A stretch of 64,000 nucleotides of DNA, taken from Dermatophagoides farinae. Its lineage: Eukaryota; Arthropoda; Arachnida; Sarcoptiformes; Pyroglyphidae. Shown here piece after piece: positions 40,940 to 53,200 of this stretch (the stretch's first letter is position 1; every line of letters starts with the position of its first letter). Made by a program: the position numbers and the translations under genes. Location of the stretch: assembly GCF_024713945.1 (NCBI RefSeq), contig NC_134679.1:1803001-1867000 (forward strand), read 5' to 3'. The notes beneath the pieces were generated by a model, which saw only the letters and a program-made list of their open reading frames with translations, did no database searches and was not told the DNA's origin.

Positions 40940-42633
40940 TTATTGTTGATGATCATGGTGATAGCAAGCGGCCAACATGGCCGAACCAATCACGCCACCC
41001 GTTTGAGTAGCGAATACCTTTGTTCGTTTTGTTGGACATAATTCCTTTAGAAATCCATTGATCAATCGATCCATCTTTGGATGTTTCGAAAATAATGATC
41101 CATCGCAACTAACGTGTACGACTTGTTCATCCATACGGTTAATAAATGGTGCTAATTCTGAAATGATCGAAAATAATCAATTTGAAATTTCAATGAAAAT
41201 AACGAACAAACCAATAGCACAAAGAAGAGCACAACGAATGGTAATCAATTGACAAACATAGGCAATGATTTTTCGATCGTCCGGTTCAATATCATCGGAT
41301 TGATAATCGAATCGATGGATGAGCATCGAATCAATCTGTTCGAATGATTGATAACAGGAGGAAACCAATTCAAAATCGATACAAGACAAGACTGGTGTTG
41401 CAATCGAATTCGGGTTTTCTATCATGGTGGTCAACTTTCCCCGTAATAATAAACCATTTTTGATCAGATCGACTAAAGCCAATCGAAATAATTCACCAAG
41501 AAATGCACCGCCAAGCATTTTCTCATATCTGCGAAATGAATCAATTGTAAATGTCACTGAAAATAATGTCAATGTAACTTACGTATAGCTATTCGGAATC
41601 AATGATTTTGAATCCAATTCCATGTCGTAACGAGATTTGGCAAAATCTATCTGATGATAATCACCATACAATACACATTCACTGTTTATAATGAATTCGG
41701 TAGGTTTGTAGCCGAAAGCTTGAACCGGATCTTTAATTCGTTTATCTCGTTCGACTTTTTCAATATAAGCAACATTACTACCGGAGCCTAGAATCATCGA
41801 TGCTCGTGTTTCCGGATCGAAAAATCGGCCGTAGATCAATGTTGTTGTTGAATCATTAGCTAGAACAGCAACTTTTACAGGTAATCCAGCAGAATCGATT
41901 GAACTTTGTAATAATTGAGCAGGACATTTTCCCAGAGCATCGGGCAGATTAGTTTGTATGCCGAATTGTACACATCGACCATGATTAATTGATAATTGAT
42001 CGTAACCGAATGAAAAAGTAAAACCTAAGACAATTGTTTCCGTTTGTTGTGGGAAATGTTTTTGTAGAAAATTACCAATCGATTTGGCAAGATGATCGAA
42101 AAACTGAAGAAACATACAGGGTTATCAATCTAAATAAGTTGTATGTAAGAAACTTACTTTTTTACTTTCACCTTGGCGACATTCAATCGGAACAGGAAAA
42201 TTTTCCAAATTGATTCGTTTACCATTATCAGGATGGCCTGGTTCCAAATGAACGCTTGCTATCCTTAGATTAGTTCCACCAATATCTAGGCCAAGAAAAT
42301 GGCCACTTTCTTGATTGGTGGGAAATTTTGTTACAAATGTATTAATCATGGGAAACCCTTGCGGATCAGGTGGTCCACCATTTAACGGTTTATCAATTTC
42401 ATCACCAAATTGTTTGACTAAACGGTCTACGTTATGTTTTGGGATCAGAAATTCACCGACCAGATTGAAAATCTTGTTGATTAAAAAAAAAACATTGAAT
42501 ATGAATGAAAAATTCGAATAAATTATTGAAATACCTTAGTTTTTCTTTCGTCATTGTTAATCTCTAATTTTGGATGAAAAAATGGATCATTCTGTAGATA
42601 GAATTCATCTTCGAGTTTCGGTACATAAGGCAT
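40940..42633 (-). CDS. Hexokinase, divergent
   Basis: Five exons, 42633-42535, 42472-42158, 42103-41583, 41528-41212 and 41157-40940, give 489 aa with matching phases. Landmarks: phosphate-binding LGLDIGGTNLRIA (from about residue 93), FTFSF, the catalytic Asp in LANDS, a glucose-contacting Glu in NSECVLYGD, phosphate-2 loop ILGSGSNVAY, YEKMLGGAFLGEL, and the adenosine motif CDGSLFSKHP. These show a single-domain hexokinase that phosphorylates glucose in the cytosol. The usual WTKGF glucose-binding signature after FTFSF is absent (FGIQTNL here), and the late GSGKGAA loop is GGVIGSA. An acceptor CTACAG sits directly before the start codon, so a 5' untranslated exon is likely upstream. Confidence 0.88.
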
Positions 42634-42851
42634 TCTGTAGTAATGTAGATTAATATTAACTTGGATATGAATAAAAAAAGTCCTGTCCTTGTCTTTTTTT
42701 CTTTATCTATGTTATCACCGCATATGGATTGGATAAGCCTGAATTGACATACCCACTAACATGATGATGATAATCCTGTTGCCGTGAACGGGGAAAAATC
42801 AAAAACTTTATTTGGATTTGGATAAGATATCAAAAAATAATTTAGGAAATA
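42634..42851 (-). promoter_or_regulatory. Hexokinase 5' region with probable untranslated exon
   Basis: On the minus strand CTACAG ends one base before the hexokinase ATG, and a GTATGT donor begins at 42752. An untranslated first exon ending at 42753 and an intron of about 117 bp would fit. The retrotransposon lies less than 100 bp further upstream. Confidence 0.4.
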
Positions 42852-42955
42852 TGTTGCATGAAAATGTCTAAGCATACGTCCTTTATGGACGAGTCATATT
42901 CTCTTGTATATAAACACAGTCACATGCCTAAATAAAATCATTGTGAATCGTAACA
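42852..42955 (+). repeat. 5' LTR, 104 bp
   Basis: It is identical to the 3' copy. It contains TATATAAA at 42907-42914 (probable promoter) and AATAAA at 42931-42936 (poly(A) signal), and ends in TAACA. It is very short for an LTR but complete in signals. Confidence 0.95.
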
Positions 42956-42967
42956 TGGTAGCAGAGC
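42956..42967 (+). other. Primer-binding site, initiator tRNA-Met
   Basis: TGGTAGCAGAGC starts at the base after the LTR. Eleven of its 12 bases are complementary to the 3' end of metazoan initiator tRNA-Met (..CUCUGCUACCA), the primer used by many copia elements. Confidence 0.85.
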
Positions 42968-43158
42968 GTGGTTCTCTCCTGCTTGACACATTGAAAATTG
43001 TTTTTGAATCTGACTTGTGAGATTTACCTTGATTGTCTCTCAATTCGTTTGTGTTTATTAAAATTGATTGTGATTACTAAATGTGATTGTTTGATTGTCT
43101 TATAGACGAAAAAATTTTTTGTATCCGTTTTGTGTGTTCATCGTGTAATCAAAGTAAA

Positions 43159-44607
43159 ATGGAACAACTTCAATTGCTCAGTTCTTTATCGATTTCGGAC
43201 ATCAAAAAATTTGATGGTACCAACTTCAAATGCTGGCTTGATGAAATTAAACTGTGGTGTGATGGTTATGGCTTTTCTGAGCTATTGGAATTAACATCAA
43301 TTGAAAATGTTAATGCTGATAAAAAGAAGAAATTGAAGATGCTTCGGGCGCGAATTTTGTGCTTCATAAGAGAAGATATAAGAGAAGCGTTTTTGCAATA
43401 TGATCTGCCCAGCGAAATCATCAATCAACTGAAAGATCGTTTTGATAAGCAGAATCAATTTCATAAAGCAAATCTGGTTGATAAATTGATGAACATGAAG
43501 CTCAAATCAGATGAAGACCTAATGGTGTACCTATGTCGTTTTGACTCATTGGTTCTGCAAGCTAAGAAAGCTGGAGCAGAGTTGCAAGATGACATAATCA
43601 TAAATATCCTATTGAATTCGCTGCCTAGTGATTATGATAAAATTAAAGAAGATGTTCTCGACAGTACAGACATTTCGCCGATTTCTCTTGACAGAGTAAA
43701 AGAATCATCATCTGATCAAGCTCTTCGTGTTGAAAATCCACGTGGCAATCATCGAGAAAATTTTCCAACCGTCAATCGTAATTGTTTCAAGTGTGGTGGC
43801 GTTGGCCATTTTGCTAGAGTTTGTCCTAGTGGTAGATATGTCAACGAGCAACGTCGTTATTTTGTGTCAAGCAACAGTGGGCCTCAAAATCAATTGTCAT
43901 CGAATAATGGCGCGCAAAATCTTCGGTCTTCAAGCAATGCGCAACAAAGTGCACCATCATCAACGAATAATAACGCGCGAAATTCACAACGGTCGACAGG
44001 CGGCGCTCAAAGAAATGCACGACCACCAGCAAACAATAATCAACGTGCTTTTGTGTCACAAGATGAAAATATTGAAAATGAAAGTGGACATGCATATTCC
44101 ACTACCAATGTTGATCATAATGCTTCATTGTCTGATTGGTTTATTGACAGTGCGTCGTCGAAACACTATTGTAATGATGAAAATCAACTTTATAATCGAC
44201 GAGAGTGTTTTTCTTCGGTATTGACAGCTAATGGTGATCGTTGTCAAGCGTCCTCTGTTGGAGATCTTGATCTAAAAACGTCCGATGGTTCACTCATGAA
44301 GCTTAAAAATGTGGAATCAGTATCGACCTTCGATAAAAATCTTTTGTCTGTTCCTGCTACGTGTGATAGAGGAAATATTGTAGTTTTCACTGACAAAGAA
44401 TGTATCTTCCTTGATAAAAACAAATGTAATTTGAATTATGATGAATCAGCTGTAAAAATGATTGTTCCTCGTACTGGAAATGCATATATCATCAAAGCAA
44501 ATAGAATTAATTCTGAAAACTATGCCAATTCATGTAATGATGATTCAAAAGTTATTTCGTGGCACCGTAAATTTATTTATACGAAATTATCTGCTAAAAT
44601 TTCTTAA
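43159..44607 (+). CDS. gag: Copia Gag plus protease region, truncated
   Basis: The frame from the ATG at 43159 gives 482 aa. The N-terminal half is a helical copia Gag domain that opens with KFDGTNFKCWLDEIKLW. A zinc knuckle CFKCGGVGHFARVC (CX2CX4HX4C) follows near residue 215, then a Ser/Asn/Gln-rich linker. The aspartic protease motif is WFIDSASSKHYC. The frame then reaches the pre-integrase segment (VISWHRKF) and changes abruptly into about 10 unrelated residues and a stop at 44607. This change marks the left edge of the internal deletion. Gag would assemble particles in the cytoplasm. Confidence 0.88.
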   Translation: MEQLQLLSSLSISDIKKFDGTNFKCWLDEIKLWCDGYGFSELLELTSIENVNADKKKKLKMLRARILCFIREDIREAFLQYDLPSEIINQLKDRFDKQNQFHKANLVDKLMNMKLKSDEDLMVYLCRFDSLVLQAKKAGAELQDDIIINILLNSLPSDYDKIKEDVLDSTDISPISLDRVKESSSDQALRVENPRGNHRENFPTVNRNCFKCGGVGHFARVCPSGRYVNEQRRYFVSSNSGPQNQLSSNNGAQNLRSSSNAQQSAPSSTNNNARNSQRSTGGAQRNARPPANNNQRAFVSQDENIENESGHAYSTTNVDHNASLSDWFIDSASSKHYCNDENQLYNRRECFSSVLTANGDRCQASSVGDLDLKTSDGSLMKLKNVESVSTFDKNLLSVPATCDRGNIVVFTDKECIFLDKNKCNLNYDESAVKMIVPRTGNAYIIKANRINSENYANSCNDDSKVISWHRKFIYTKLSAKIS

Positions 44608-44818
44608 AGCTGATGATGTATTTGTACGTCGTAATTCTGCATCGCTTTTAAGAAAAACGATTGATAGTCTTGAAGAAGTGGATGAAAATACATTTGCTGA
44701 AGTATTGAAAGAACTTCGTAAACGAAGTGTTGATAAAGACAAATATGTTCGTTCATTAATTATGTTGTGTTTACGAAAACTTCAATATATTAATAAGGAT
44801 GATGATGAAGCCATACAA
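44575..44818 (+). pseudogene. Captured HEAT-repeat fragment resembling condensin CAP-G
   Basis: Between the gag end and the RT remnant the second frame is open without a stop and reads as a cellular helical repeat protein, not as copia. Recognisable pieces are FIRNYLLKFLKADDVFVRR, SLLRKTIDSLEEVDENTFAE, then SVDKDKYVRSLIMLCLRKLQ. The pattern (helix pair, VRxR, acidic D-x-F, then DKxxxVRxxAxxxLxxLQ) resembles the HEAT segment of condensin subunit 3/CAP-G. It is in a different frame from gag and has no start of its own. No intron is seen, which would fit capture from RNA. The family call is from memory of the pattern, and the edges are good to about 20 bp. Confidence 0.5.
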
Positions 44819-45720
44819 ATATTGAAATTCAATCCATTGAACGAAGATTCGAAGTGCATGATTATGCCGATTGCTCAAAGTATCTTGGTCTCAACATCGA
44901 GGTTAACGAAGATGCAATCTATATCGATCAAACAAAATATATAGATAGCATTCTTGAGAATTTTGAAATGACGAAATGCAATCCTACCATTGTGCCAATG
45001 GATGATATGGAGGACTTCACAAATTGTCCCATCGACGACAAGTATCCGATCAAAGAAATTCTCGGATCGTTAAATTATATTGCGTGCAGATCCAGACCGG
45101 ATATTGCTTTGTGTGTATCGTATCTTGGTCGTTTTGCCGATAAACCATCTGACAAACTGTGGACAGCTTGTAAACGTGTTCTACGGTATTTAAAAGGAAC
45201 CAAACACCAACAATTGAAATTATTGCCTGTCAACGAATGGATTATAAATGTGTACACCGATGCCAGTTTTCGTTCCGACAGCAGCTCTAATGCAACCAGT
45301 GGATCCGTCACACTCGTGGACAAATCGCTTATCAACTGGTCATCGAAAAAACAATCGAGGTTGCCGCATTCAACATGCGAGGCTGAATTAACAGCTGCAC
45401 TGGAAGGATGGAAGAACGCCGAACCAATTAGACAACTGCTTCAGGAGTTTGGCATCAATTCATCAGTTAAACTTCATGTGGACAATAGTGCGGCAGTATC
45501 AATCATGGACAACAATGCATTCAAAAAGTCGAGATACTTTGCTTACGATCAAAAGCTGTTAGTCTCCAAAATGAATGCTGATAATCTAGTCTCTATAGCA
45601 AGAGTGCCATCATCTGATCAATTGGCCGATGCTTTAACCAAACCTTTAAAACATATCAAACTTAATGTATTTACATCACGTATGCTTAGCCAGAAGGGTG
45701 TGTTGCATGAAAATGTCTAA
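44809..45720 (+). pseudogene. pol: Copia reverse transcriptase 3' part and RNase H
   Basis: The frame resumes as the distal RT region (RRFEVHDYADCSKYLGLNIE, then QTKYIDSILENFEM and SLNYIACRSRPDIALCVSYL), followed by RNase H with its acidic residues in VYTDASF, CEAELTA and VDNSAA. It ends LADALTKPLKHIK, typical of copia Pol C-termini, with the stop at 45718-45720, inside the 3' LTR. The YVDD active site and everything before it are absent, so no active polymerase can be made. The residual RNase H domain itself has no visible break. Confidence 0.88.
45692..45700 (+). other. Polypurine tract
   Basis: AGAAGGGTG directly precedes the 3' LTR, the usual site for plus-strand priming. It is short and has one pyrimidine. 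Confidence 0.6.
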
Positions 45721-45804
45721 GCATACGTCCTTTATGGACGAGTCATATTCTCTTGTATATAAACACAGTCACATGCCTAAATAAAATCATTGTGAATCGT
45801 AACA
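45701..45804 (+). repeat. 3' LTR, 104 bp
   Basis: No difference from the 5' LTR was seen over the full length. It contains the last 20 bases of the Pol frame and is followed by the AAATA target duplication. Confidence 0.95.
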
Positions 45805-48800
45805 AAATATACATTCTCTATGAATGGATCTTGGAATGAGAACATGTTTGCATCACAACAACAACAACAACAAATTGTTATCCTTTAAATCTCTCTTTGT
45901 TCATTTAGAATTGAGTGAATATTCTGGAAATTTCTAATTTGAAACTTTAATGATTTTACAAATTCATTGTCCAAAAAATATTGGTCATAAACAATGCACT
46001 TTGGTTTATGTCATCTAAATTGTTTTGCAAAAAAAATTCGATTGTATTGTGTGTATGTCATTTTTGCTTTTTCTTTTTTTTTTGACGATTTCAATCATCA
46101 TTTTACACTATTAAAACATTGTTTTATCGTTTTTGCGTCATACAATCTCTGATTGTTTGTTTGATTTGATATAAAAATAACATCCTCATTTATTATTAAT
46201 TGATGATTTGCAATCGAATCGATCACCACAACGAAATATCAGGTAGGTTTCTGATATTTAATTATTAATTTTTACCAATTGATAATGTTAGAATAATTGA
46301 GCTGAATAATAATATTATATATATCGAAACAATTTGTTTGTTTGTCCATCTGGATATATTTTAGTAAATTTATAATCAATAAATATACTGTGTGAACAAC
46401 ACCTGAAAGTTTTCATTTATGGTTACAACCATCAAGTAAAACTTTTTGAGAATAAATAATAATAAAAATAATGCCTATTGGGTATACCACCGTGATGGAT
46501 GATAAGCATGTCGATAAGTTCTGTTCTGTCGATGGTAATGAATCAAAAATAAAAAAATAAAAATAAAATGCATAGAAAAATAACCAGACAGTGTGGGCGA
46601 TAATGAATAAGAAACTGAGAAACCGACATTTATATTTATATATAGGAGTGAGTGAATCCATAAATCATTTGATCACTACCATCATCATCTATGCTATATT
46701 TGTGTATTTGACTCGAATCGACTCAAGTCTATAATGTTTTTTGATTTGATGGCGTGTTCTGTTCTATTGTTTTGTTTTGTTGTTGTTGTTGTTGTTCGCC
46801 CAAGGAATTTATTCCATAAAATATACCGGGCGTGTATATGGTTTGAAATGTGTGAAAAATGTTTTTATCATCATCAAATATATAATTGTCTTAGAATATA
46901 GAAATTTTTTTTCCTATAAATTTTCGCGTTTTTTGTTGTTGTTGTTACTACACATATAGTTCGTTCCGGATCGATGACGCGAATCGGAAATTGATTTCAG
47001 TATTTTTTTTTTTTTTATTCATTGCACTCTGTTTTTAGTTGTTTTTATGTTTTTTCATTCTATCGATGTATCAATGATGATGATGGGAGGTGTTTTATTT
47101 GATTGCTACATTTATTATCATCAATGGATTGTTTCGTTTGGTTTGTTATCCATTCTGTAATTTTTTTTTTTTTTTGCTCATCAAAATCCGGATCGTTATA
47201 TCACACATATATACACTCACTACACAGTTTCAATTTGAATGGCCTTGTTTTTTTTCTGCTGACCATGGCAGAAAAAAATTGATGATGGTCATTCAACATT
47301 ATTGTTGTGTGTGTGTGTGGATATGATGATCTTATATATCGATTTTGTTTTTTGTTGTTGTTGTTGTTCCATATACATGTGTTTATTAGATTGATTTGTT
47401 GTATACACACAATGTTTTCAACAAACAAAACAAAACACAAGTAGTAAAAGTATCAATTTATATTGTGAATTGAATGATAATTCTTATATAATGATGTTCA
47501 TTAATAATGAATAAATCTGCCAATGTTTATTGTTTACGTGTTTTTGTTTTTGTTTTTGTTTTTTTTTTCGTTGTTGTTTCAAAACAACAACAACAACAAT
47601 GATAAAAATAATGTAATGATCGTGATCAGAATTTCATCTTAAAAAAATGAAAATGTATTTGACAATATATAATATTATGATGATGATGAATGATGAAAAT
47701 TTTTCACTTTGTCGTTCTAATTTCAAAATTGTATATTGATCAGTATACAACAATAATCTTGATGATGATGATCCCAAATTCTTTAGGGTATTTATTGTTG
47801 TAATATTGACTATTGCTATTTGGTTGGATAAATCGGTTTTTTGTTTCTTTGTTTCATCGTTCCATATATATCAATCGATATACATGATGACCTTGGATTT
47901 TTTTTGTTTTTGTTTTTTTTTGCATTTATTAAAATCCATGCATTGATTGAAAATTGAATTGAAAAAAGAATGAAATGATTCACAGAAGATGGAGCTCTAT
48001 CCAATTTAACAATTCCAATGTCAATGTTTTGACACATATACAAAGAGAGAGAAAAAGAAAAAGTTGGTTGATGTATGTGTGTATATTGTGTGTTTTTGAT
48101 GTTATAATGGAAAAAATTTGCCAACATGGAACATACTTTTTTTTATATATTCAGATTTTATTACCATTTTTTTTTATTCTTTTTATCGGCATAGTAAGAG
48201 AGAGAAAAAAAAGAATGAATAAATCCAGCGGTCGTGTTGTCAAAATCAAATTGATATTTGCTATTTGTTTGTTGTTTGTGATTGGTTAATGGTTGAATTG
48301 GGATAGAAGAAAAAAAAAATAATTTAAATTTCAAAATAGTTGACTGTCACGAATTTTGAATATGAATTTGCATCCATGTTAAAAAAAAAATGAAAACAAT
48401 TTGCATAACAATACATGAAAGAGAGTCTATCCATTCCATTTCACTCTATATATATTTGTGTATTCAAATGCAGCCACATAATTTCGAACGAAATTCTATA
48501 AAAAATGGTTCACTGTTTGTTGTTCGATTCCATATATATATTATATATTAACATTTTATTTCTGATTCTACATGATGGCTATATCCAAAAGATTTGATTT
48601 GATTTGACAGGTGTCATCATTGTTGTATCCATTTTTTTTTTGTAGCCAGAAAAGGATTGTTTCTCACCTGGTTCAATAATAAATTACAACATTGCGAATA
48701 GAGATGTTTTTTTTTATTCTGAAAAATTTAATAATTTGATTCAATACAGATGTTGGTTTTGATGGTCCATTTTTTGGGGTTTTCTCTTTCAAATTGTTTT

Positions 48801-49791
48801 ATTCTGTGTTTGACTTGCTGCTGCTTATAACATTTGTTTTGTTTTTCTTGTGCCTAAGTGTGGATAAGATATGTGTGTGTGTGTGCATACATGCAACCAA
48901 ATATTCCATCTATATGCATTTGATGATGATGATGATGATGATAAAGGCCCATAAAAATAATGACGATGGCCCAGATTTTTTTTTTCTGTTTCTCCAATCA
49001 ATTTTTTTTTTGTTTGGAAACGTTTGGTCCATTTCCCCGAGAATCTCCTATTTCGTTTTTTTGTTTTGTTTTGTCACGATAAATATGGAGAGAGTGATGG
49101 AGTGATACATGAAAAATGAAAAAGAAATTGTCAATACATAAATGTGCTGGTAACATGATTAGTGCACTTTGGAAAACAATATTCCATCATCATCATCATC
49201 ATCATGAGATTCGTTACAATATCAACAATCTCTATATTTGGGTTCCAGAGTTTTAGTTTAGCTGCCTTTTGTTGTTGTTGTTGTTGTTTGATAACCACAG
49301 TTTTTTTCAAATATATTTTGTTGATGAGAATTAACAAACAAACAAACAAACAAAAAAAGCAAGAGTTATCTGTCTGATTTATTTATAAATATATTGTATT
49401 TTAAGAATTCTAGAAAAGTGTTTCAATACAATCAAAAAAAAAAAAAATCATGTGTTTGTTTTTCATTTCTATATATATTCTCTTCCATCACTATTAATGT
49501 CATTGTATAACAAAATTGACGTCCTTATTATATTGTTATATCCAAGTGAGAAAATGGAATGAAATGAAATGTAATTATAAATTGCAATCACATCTTGATC
49601 ATCAACTTGATGTTTAAAGCTTTTATTCTATTTTAACCTTTTTTTCAATGACGTGACTTGATCACCAGAATTTAGATTTTAATTCTATGAAAAAAAAAAT
49701 TTTTTTGTCCATTTTTTGTTGTTGTTGTTGTTGTTGTTTATAATAATTTGTTGTAGAAACTTTTTATGATGCCCATTGTCCTGTTTTTTTC

Positions 49792-49814
49792 TGTGTGTGT
49801 GTGTGTGTGTGTGT
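49792..49814. repeat. (TG)n microsatellite
   Basis: About 11 uninterrupted TG units; one of several dinucleotide runs in the gene-free region. Confidence 0.9.
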
Positions 49815-50228
49815 AAATCTGTTTGAGAAAAGATTAGTTACACATACTTGAATTGAATAGAGGCGTCGAACCAGAAACCATTTTTTTTTGTTTCTTCATT
49901 CGGCTACCGAACTTTTAATGATAATAATGATGAGCATGCAAACTGAATTTTTTTGGAGTTTGAAACTTTTTTTTTACTTTTTTTCGTTTTGTTTACTAAA
50001 CAACAACAACAAATTGATATATGGAAGCACAGATTTTCATTTTTTATTTTTTTTATATTCAGAATAATGTTGAAAAAGTTTCTAAAAACAACAACAACAA
50101 CTTTGTCATTGTCCTTGTTGTTTCGTTGGTTATCCGGTTTTCTTGGTGTTTTTTTTTTATTTTTTGGGTGTTTTCAAAAATAACTGATTTGCATAACGGC
50201 CCATAATAATGATGACACCTCTCTCTCT

Positions 50229-50252
50229 GTGTGTGTGTGTGTGTGTGTGTGT
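50229..50252. repeat. (GT)n microsatellite
   Basis: About 12 GT units, directly preceded by a short (CT)n run. Confidence 0.9.
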
Positions 50253-53200
50253 ATGGTGGATATTCATAGTGTCTGATAGTATTGAATTACATAACATGCA
50301 ATGTTCATCATTTGATATTTGATGTTCATAATCATCATCATCATACATTTTATGATTGAATAATTACCATTAGAATTGTAATAATTGAATTAATTAATTT
50401 TGTCATTCTCATCATCATTAATTAAAATGTGTTTTTTTTTCATTCTTTTTAATTATAAAAAAAAATCTGACAATTTTTAAATGAAATTTTTTATTTTTTT
50501 TTTTGCATAGTTATCGATTTTCACTTTATTTTCCTATAGGAACAAAAAAAAAGTTTTCAATTCATCATGATGATGATGTTCATATATTCAGCAATTGAAA
50601 AACTTTTGTTCATTTTCCAATTTTTTTTCCAGATGAAAATTTAGCATTTCTTTTTTCTGACACACACACACACACATGACAATGAGCAATGTTTTTAAAT
50701 TGAAAACTTGTCTTACAATCGGTTTTTTTTTTGGTTGTTAATTAGTTAATCTAATTTAATTTTGGTTCTTCTTCTTGTTCTCGATGCAATGAATGAATGA
50801 ATGAAAACAAGCTTGTGACCCGTCCCCAGTGAAAAATAAAATGCAAAAAAATGGAAAAGAATTGAACCGGAAAAATATCTTTTGTTCTTTTCTGCTCATC
50901 ATCATCATATGATGATGATTTTGATGGTTTCAATGAGAATAATAAAACTTTTTTTATTCTGATGCTTCATTTCAACAACAACAACATTGAATAGGCGTGT
51001 CCATTGAATAAGTGGTAGTTTTCTCAATCTAAATGTATGATGATGATGTTGCTGATAGTCGTCCGATCAATCGATCAAAAGTGGTAAATACTTTTCTATG
51101 TTCACTTACAATGTGAATGAATTGATGATTGAATTGTAATAGTATAGTCGCGTATATATTCGATGATGTTTGATTCGGTTACACACATCAATTTAAAAAA
51201 AGTACAAAAAAAATGATGATGAGATTTAACGAATCGTTTTCAATTCATCCTTTCATGAATTCATGGAACTAAAGTAGTAAGCAAAATAACACAATTGGGA
51301 ATCGACATAAACAACAACAACAACAACAACCACAAGAGACAAGTCAAACTAAAAAACTTTGGGCCCGTGGTTAAGGACTTTTTTTTTCTTTCTTTACTGC
51401 GTGGGTGGATGGATAGATATATATATATATTATTGTTTTATATTTGGCCTATTTTCCAAAATGTAATTGCTTTTTGTGTTAGGTTTTCCTAAGCTTCTGC
51501 CTCCTCCTATTCAATGTTTGATCCATGCAAAAACATTATGTGGAACATTGAAAGTTTACGATGCATGGATGAATTTTGGTTTTTTTTCATTTGCTTCAAT
51601 TGCTGATGATCGTTTTTTTTGTTTTCTCGTTCTGTTTGTTATGTTTGAAAGCATTGCCGATTTGTTTTTTTTTTTTTTTTTTGCTTGAATGTTTTAACAA
51701 TTTTGTTTTCTTGTTGACTCTTTGATTGTTTTGAATTTGCACAACTAAACACGATCAATATTGCCATTTGAATGAAATCAGTTTTGTTTTTTTTTCTGGC
51801 CATTTAAGTGATAATGTGCTGTCCTGGCTTTTGTCATCATATATATGTAATGTGGCATTGACTAACAAGGCAAAAGTGTTTAAAGATTTCATTAAATTCC
51901 ATTTGTTTTCAATTTACAAACATTCATTCATCATGTTCACAATTCTCAATTTGTTTGCTCCTGTCGGTTGGTTGGTTAGTTGGTTGGTTGTTTTTGTCAT
52001 TGGTTTTACTATGCCAGTAAGCTAATGATTCGTTTCCGTATTTGGGTTGGCCAATTTTTCTTTTCATGGAATTTGGTCCGGATTTTTGTCATCTTTCTTT
52101 CTGTTTATTTTTTTCATTTTTCATTTCATTTTATTTTATTATTATTATTATTATTCAAATATTTAGATTTGAATCAAAAATCATTTTTTTTCATCCGGCT
52201 GCTGCTGCTGCTTTTTTCTGCTATATGAGTAATGTCAAAATCATCGTCATTGCAAGTCATTTTCATTGCAAATTTTGGTGATCAACTTTGACTTTGAAAA
52301 TTGTCATGATTTGATTGACCTGTGGTACTGTGTTTGTGTCTATCTATAGATTTAAGACTGGAAATGAAAAACTTTGCAATTCAATATTATTATATATCTG
52401 ATGATGATTACTGTCAAAGTAAACAAATAAAAGAATTGTCATTGTTTGATTTTTGCCTCAATTTTCGTTTTACTTTTTTGTATTTTGAATATGGAAACCG
52501 ATGATGATTCTGTTGTATTAGAGTATATACCGATATTCATAGAATCAATGTGTGTGTGTGTGTTGACTTTGCTAAACTTGGTGACGCATACGCGCCAACA
52601 CCATTTGTATGATAGAATCGTCAAATGTATGTCATATATACACAGTGCTAAAAATAACTGTTCAATGGTGTATTATTGGTGGTGTAGAAAGAAAGATGTT
52701 TTATTTTTTTTTTCTTCCACACAACATGCATTTGTCATTATTATCACTCTCTTTCTTCATTTTTTTTTGTTCAATTCTATATTTGAACCTGAAATTTTCA
52801 TCATAAATTGAAAAATATGAAAAAGGTACATTTGCCAAATAATAATCATAATTTTAATAATAATAATAATATAAAACGAAATAAAAACCGATCCTAGTAC
52901 CTGAATGAAAAGAGTGATGATCCTGAAAAGTGTCAAGTGTGTGTGTATTGAATGAAAACTATACAGGCATTTATACTATAAATGTTCTTGAATGATGTTG
53001 ACAATTTGACAAGTGTTTCTAATAGTATAAAGTGTAGCAGTAGTACTTGTGTACAGTGTAAAAGAAAAATCATACCCTAGGCTAGCAAAAAATAAAAAAA
53101 TATGCAATCTATCCATGGCTTATATCGGATTTTTTTCTTGTTTTGTTTTGTTTGTTCTTGAATTATGAATTACCCTTTTTCTAAGATGATGGAATAAATG

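Larger units (their letters stand above)
42852..45804 (+). mobile_element. Non-autonomous Ty1/copia LTR retrotransposon with foreign insert
   Basis: The 2,953-bp element is bounded by two identical 104-bp LTRs (42852-42955 and 45701-45804) beginning TG and ending CA. A 5-bp duplication, AAATA, lies on both sides (42847-42851 and 45805-45809). An initiator-tRNA primer site directly follows the 5' LTR. In order it carries gag with a zinc knuckle, a DSA protease motif, the start of the pre-integrase region (SWHRKF), a foreign open segment, the last part of reverse transcriptase, and RNase H. Integrase and the RT catalytic core are missing; complete copia elements are about 5 kb. The gag-before-RNase H layout with no chromodomain fits Pseudoviridae. 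It must have moved with proteins supplied in trans. Confidence 0.93.
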
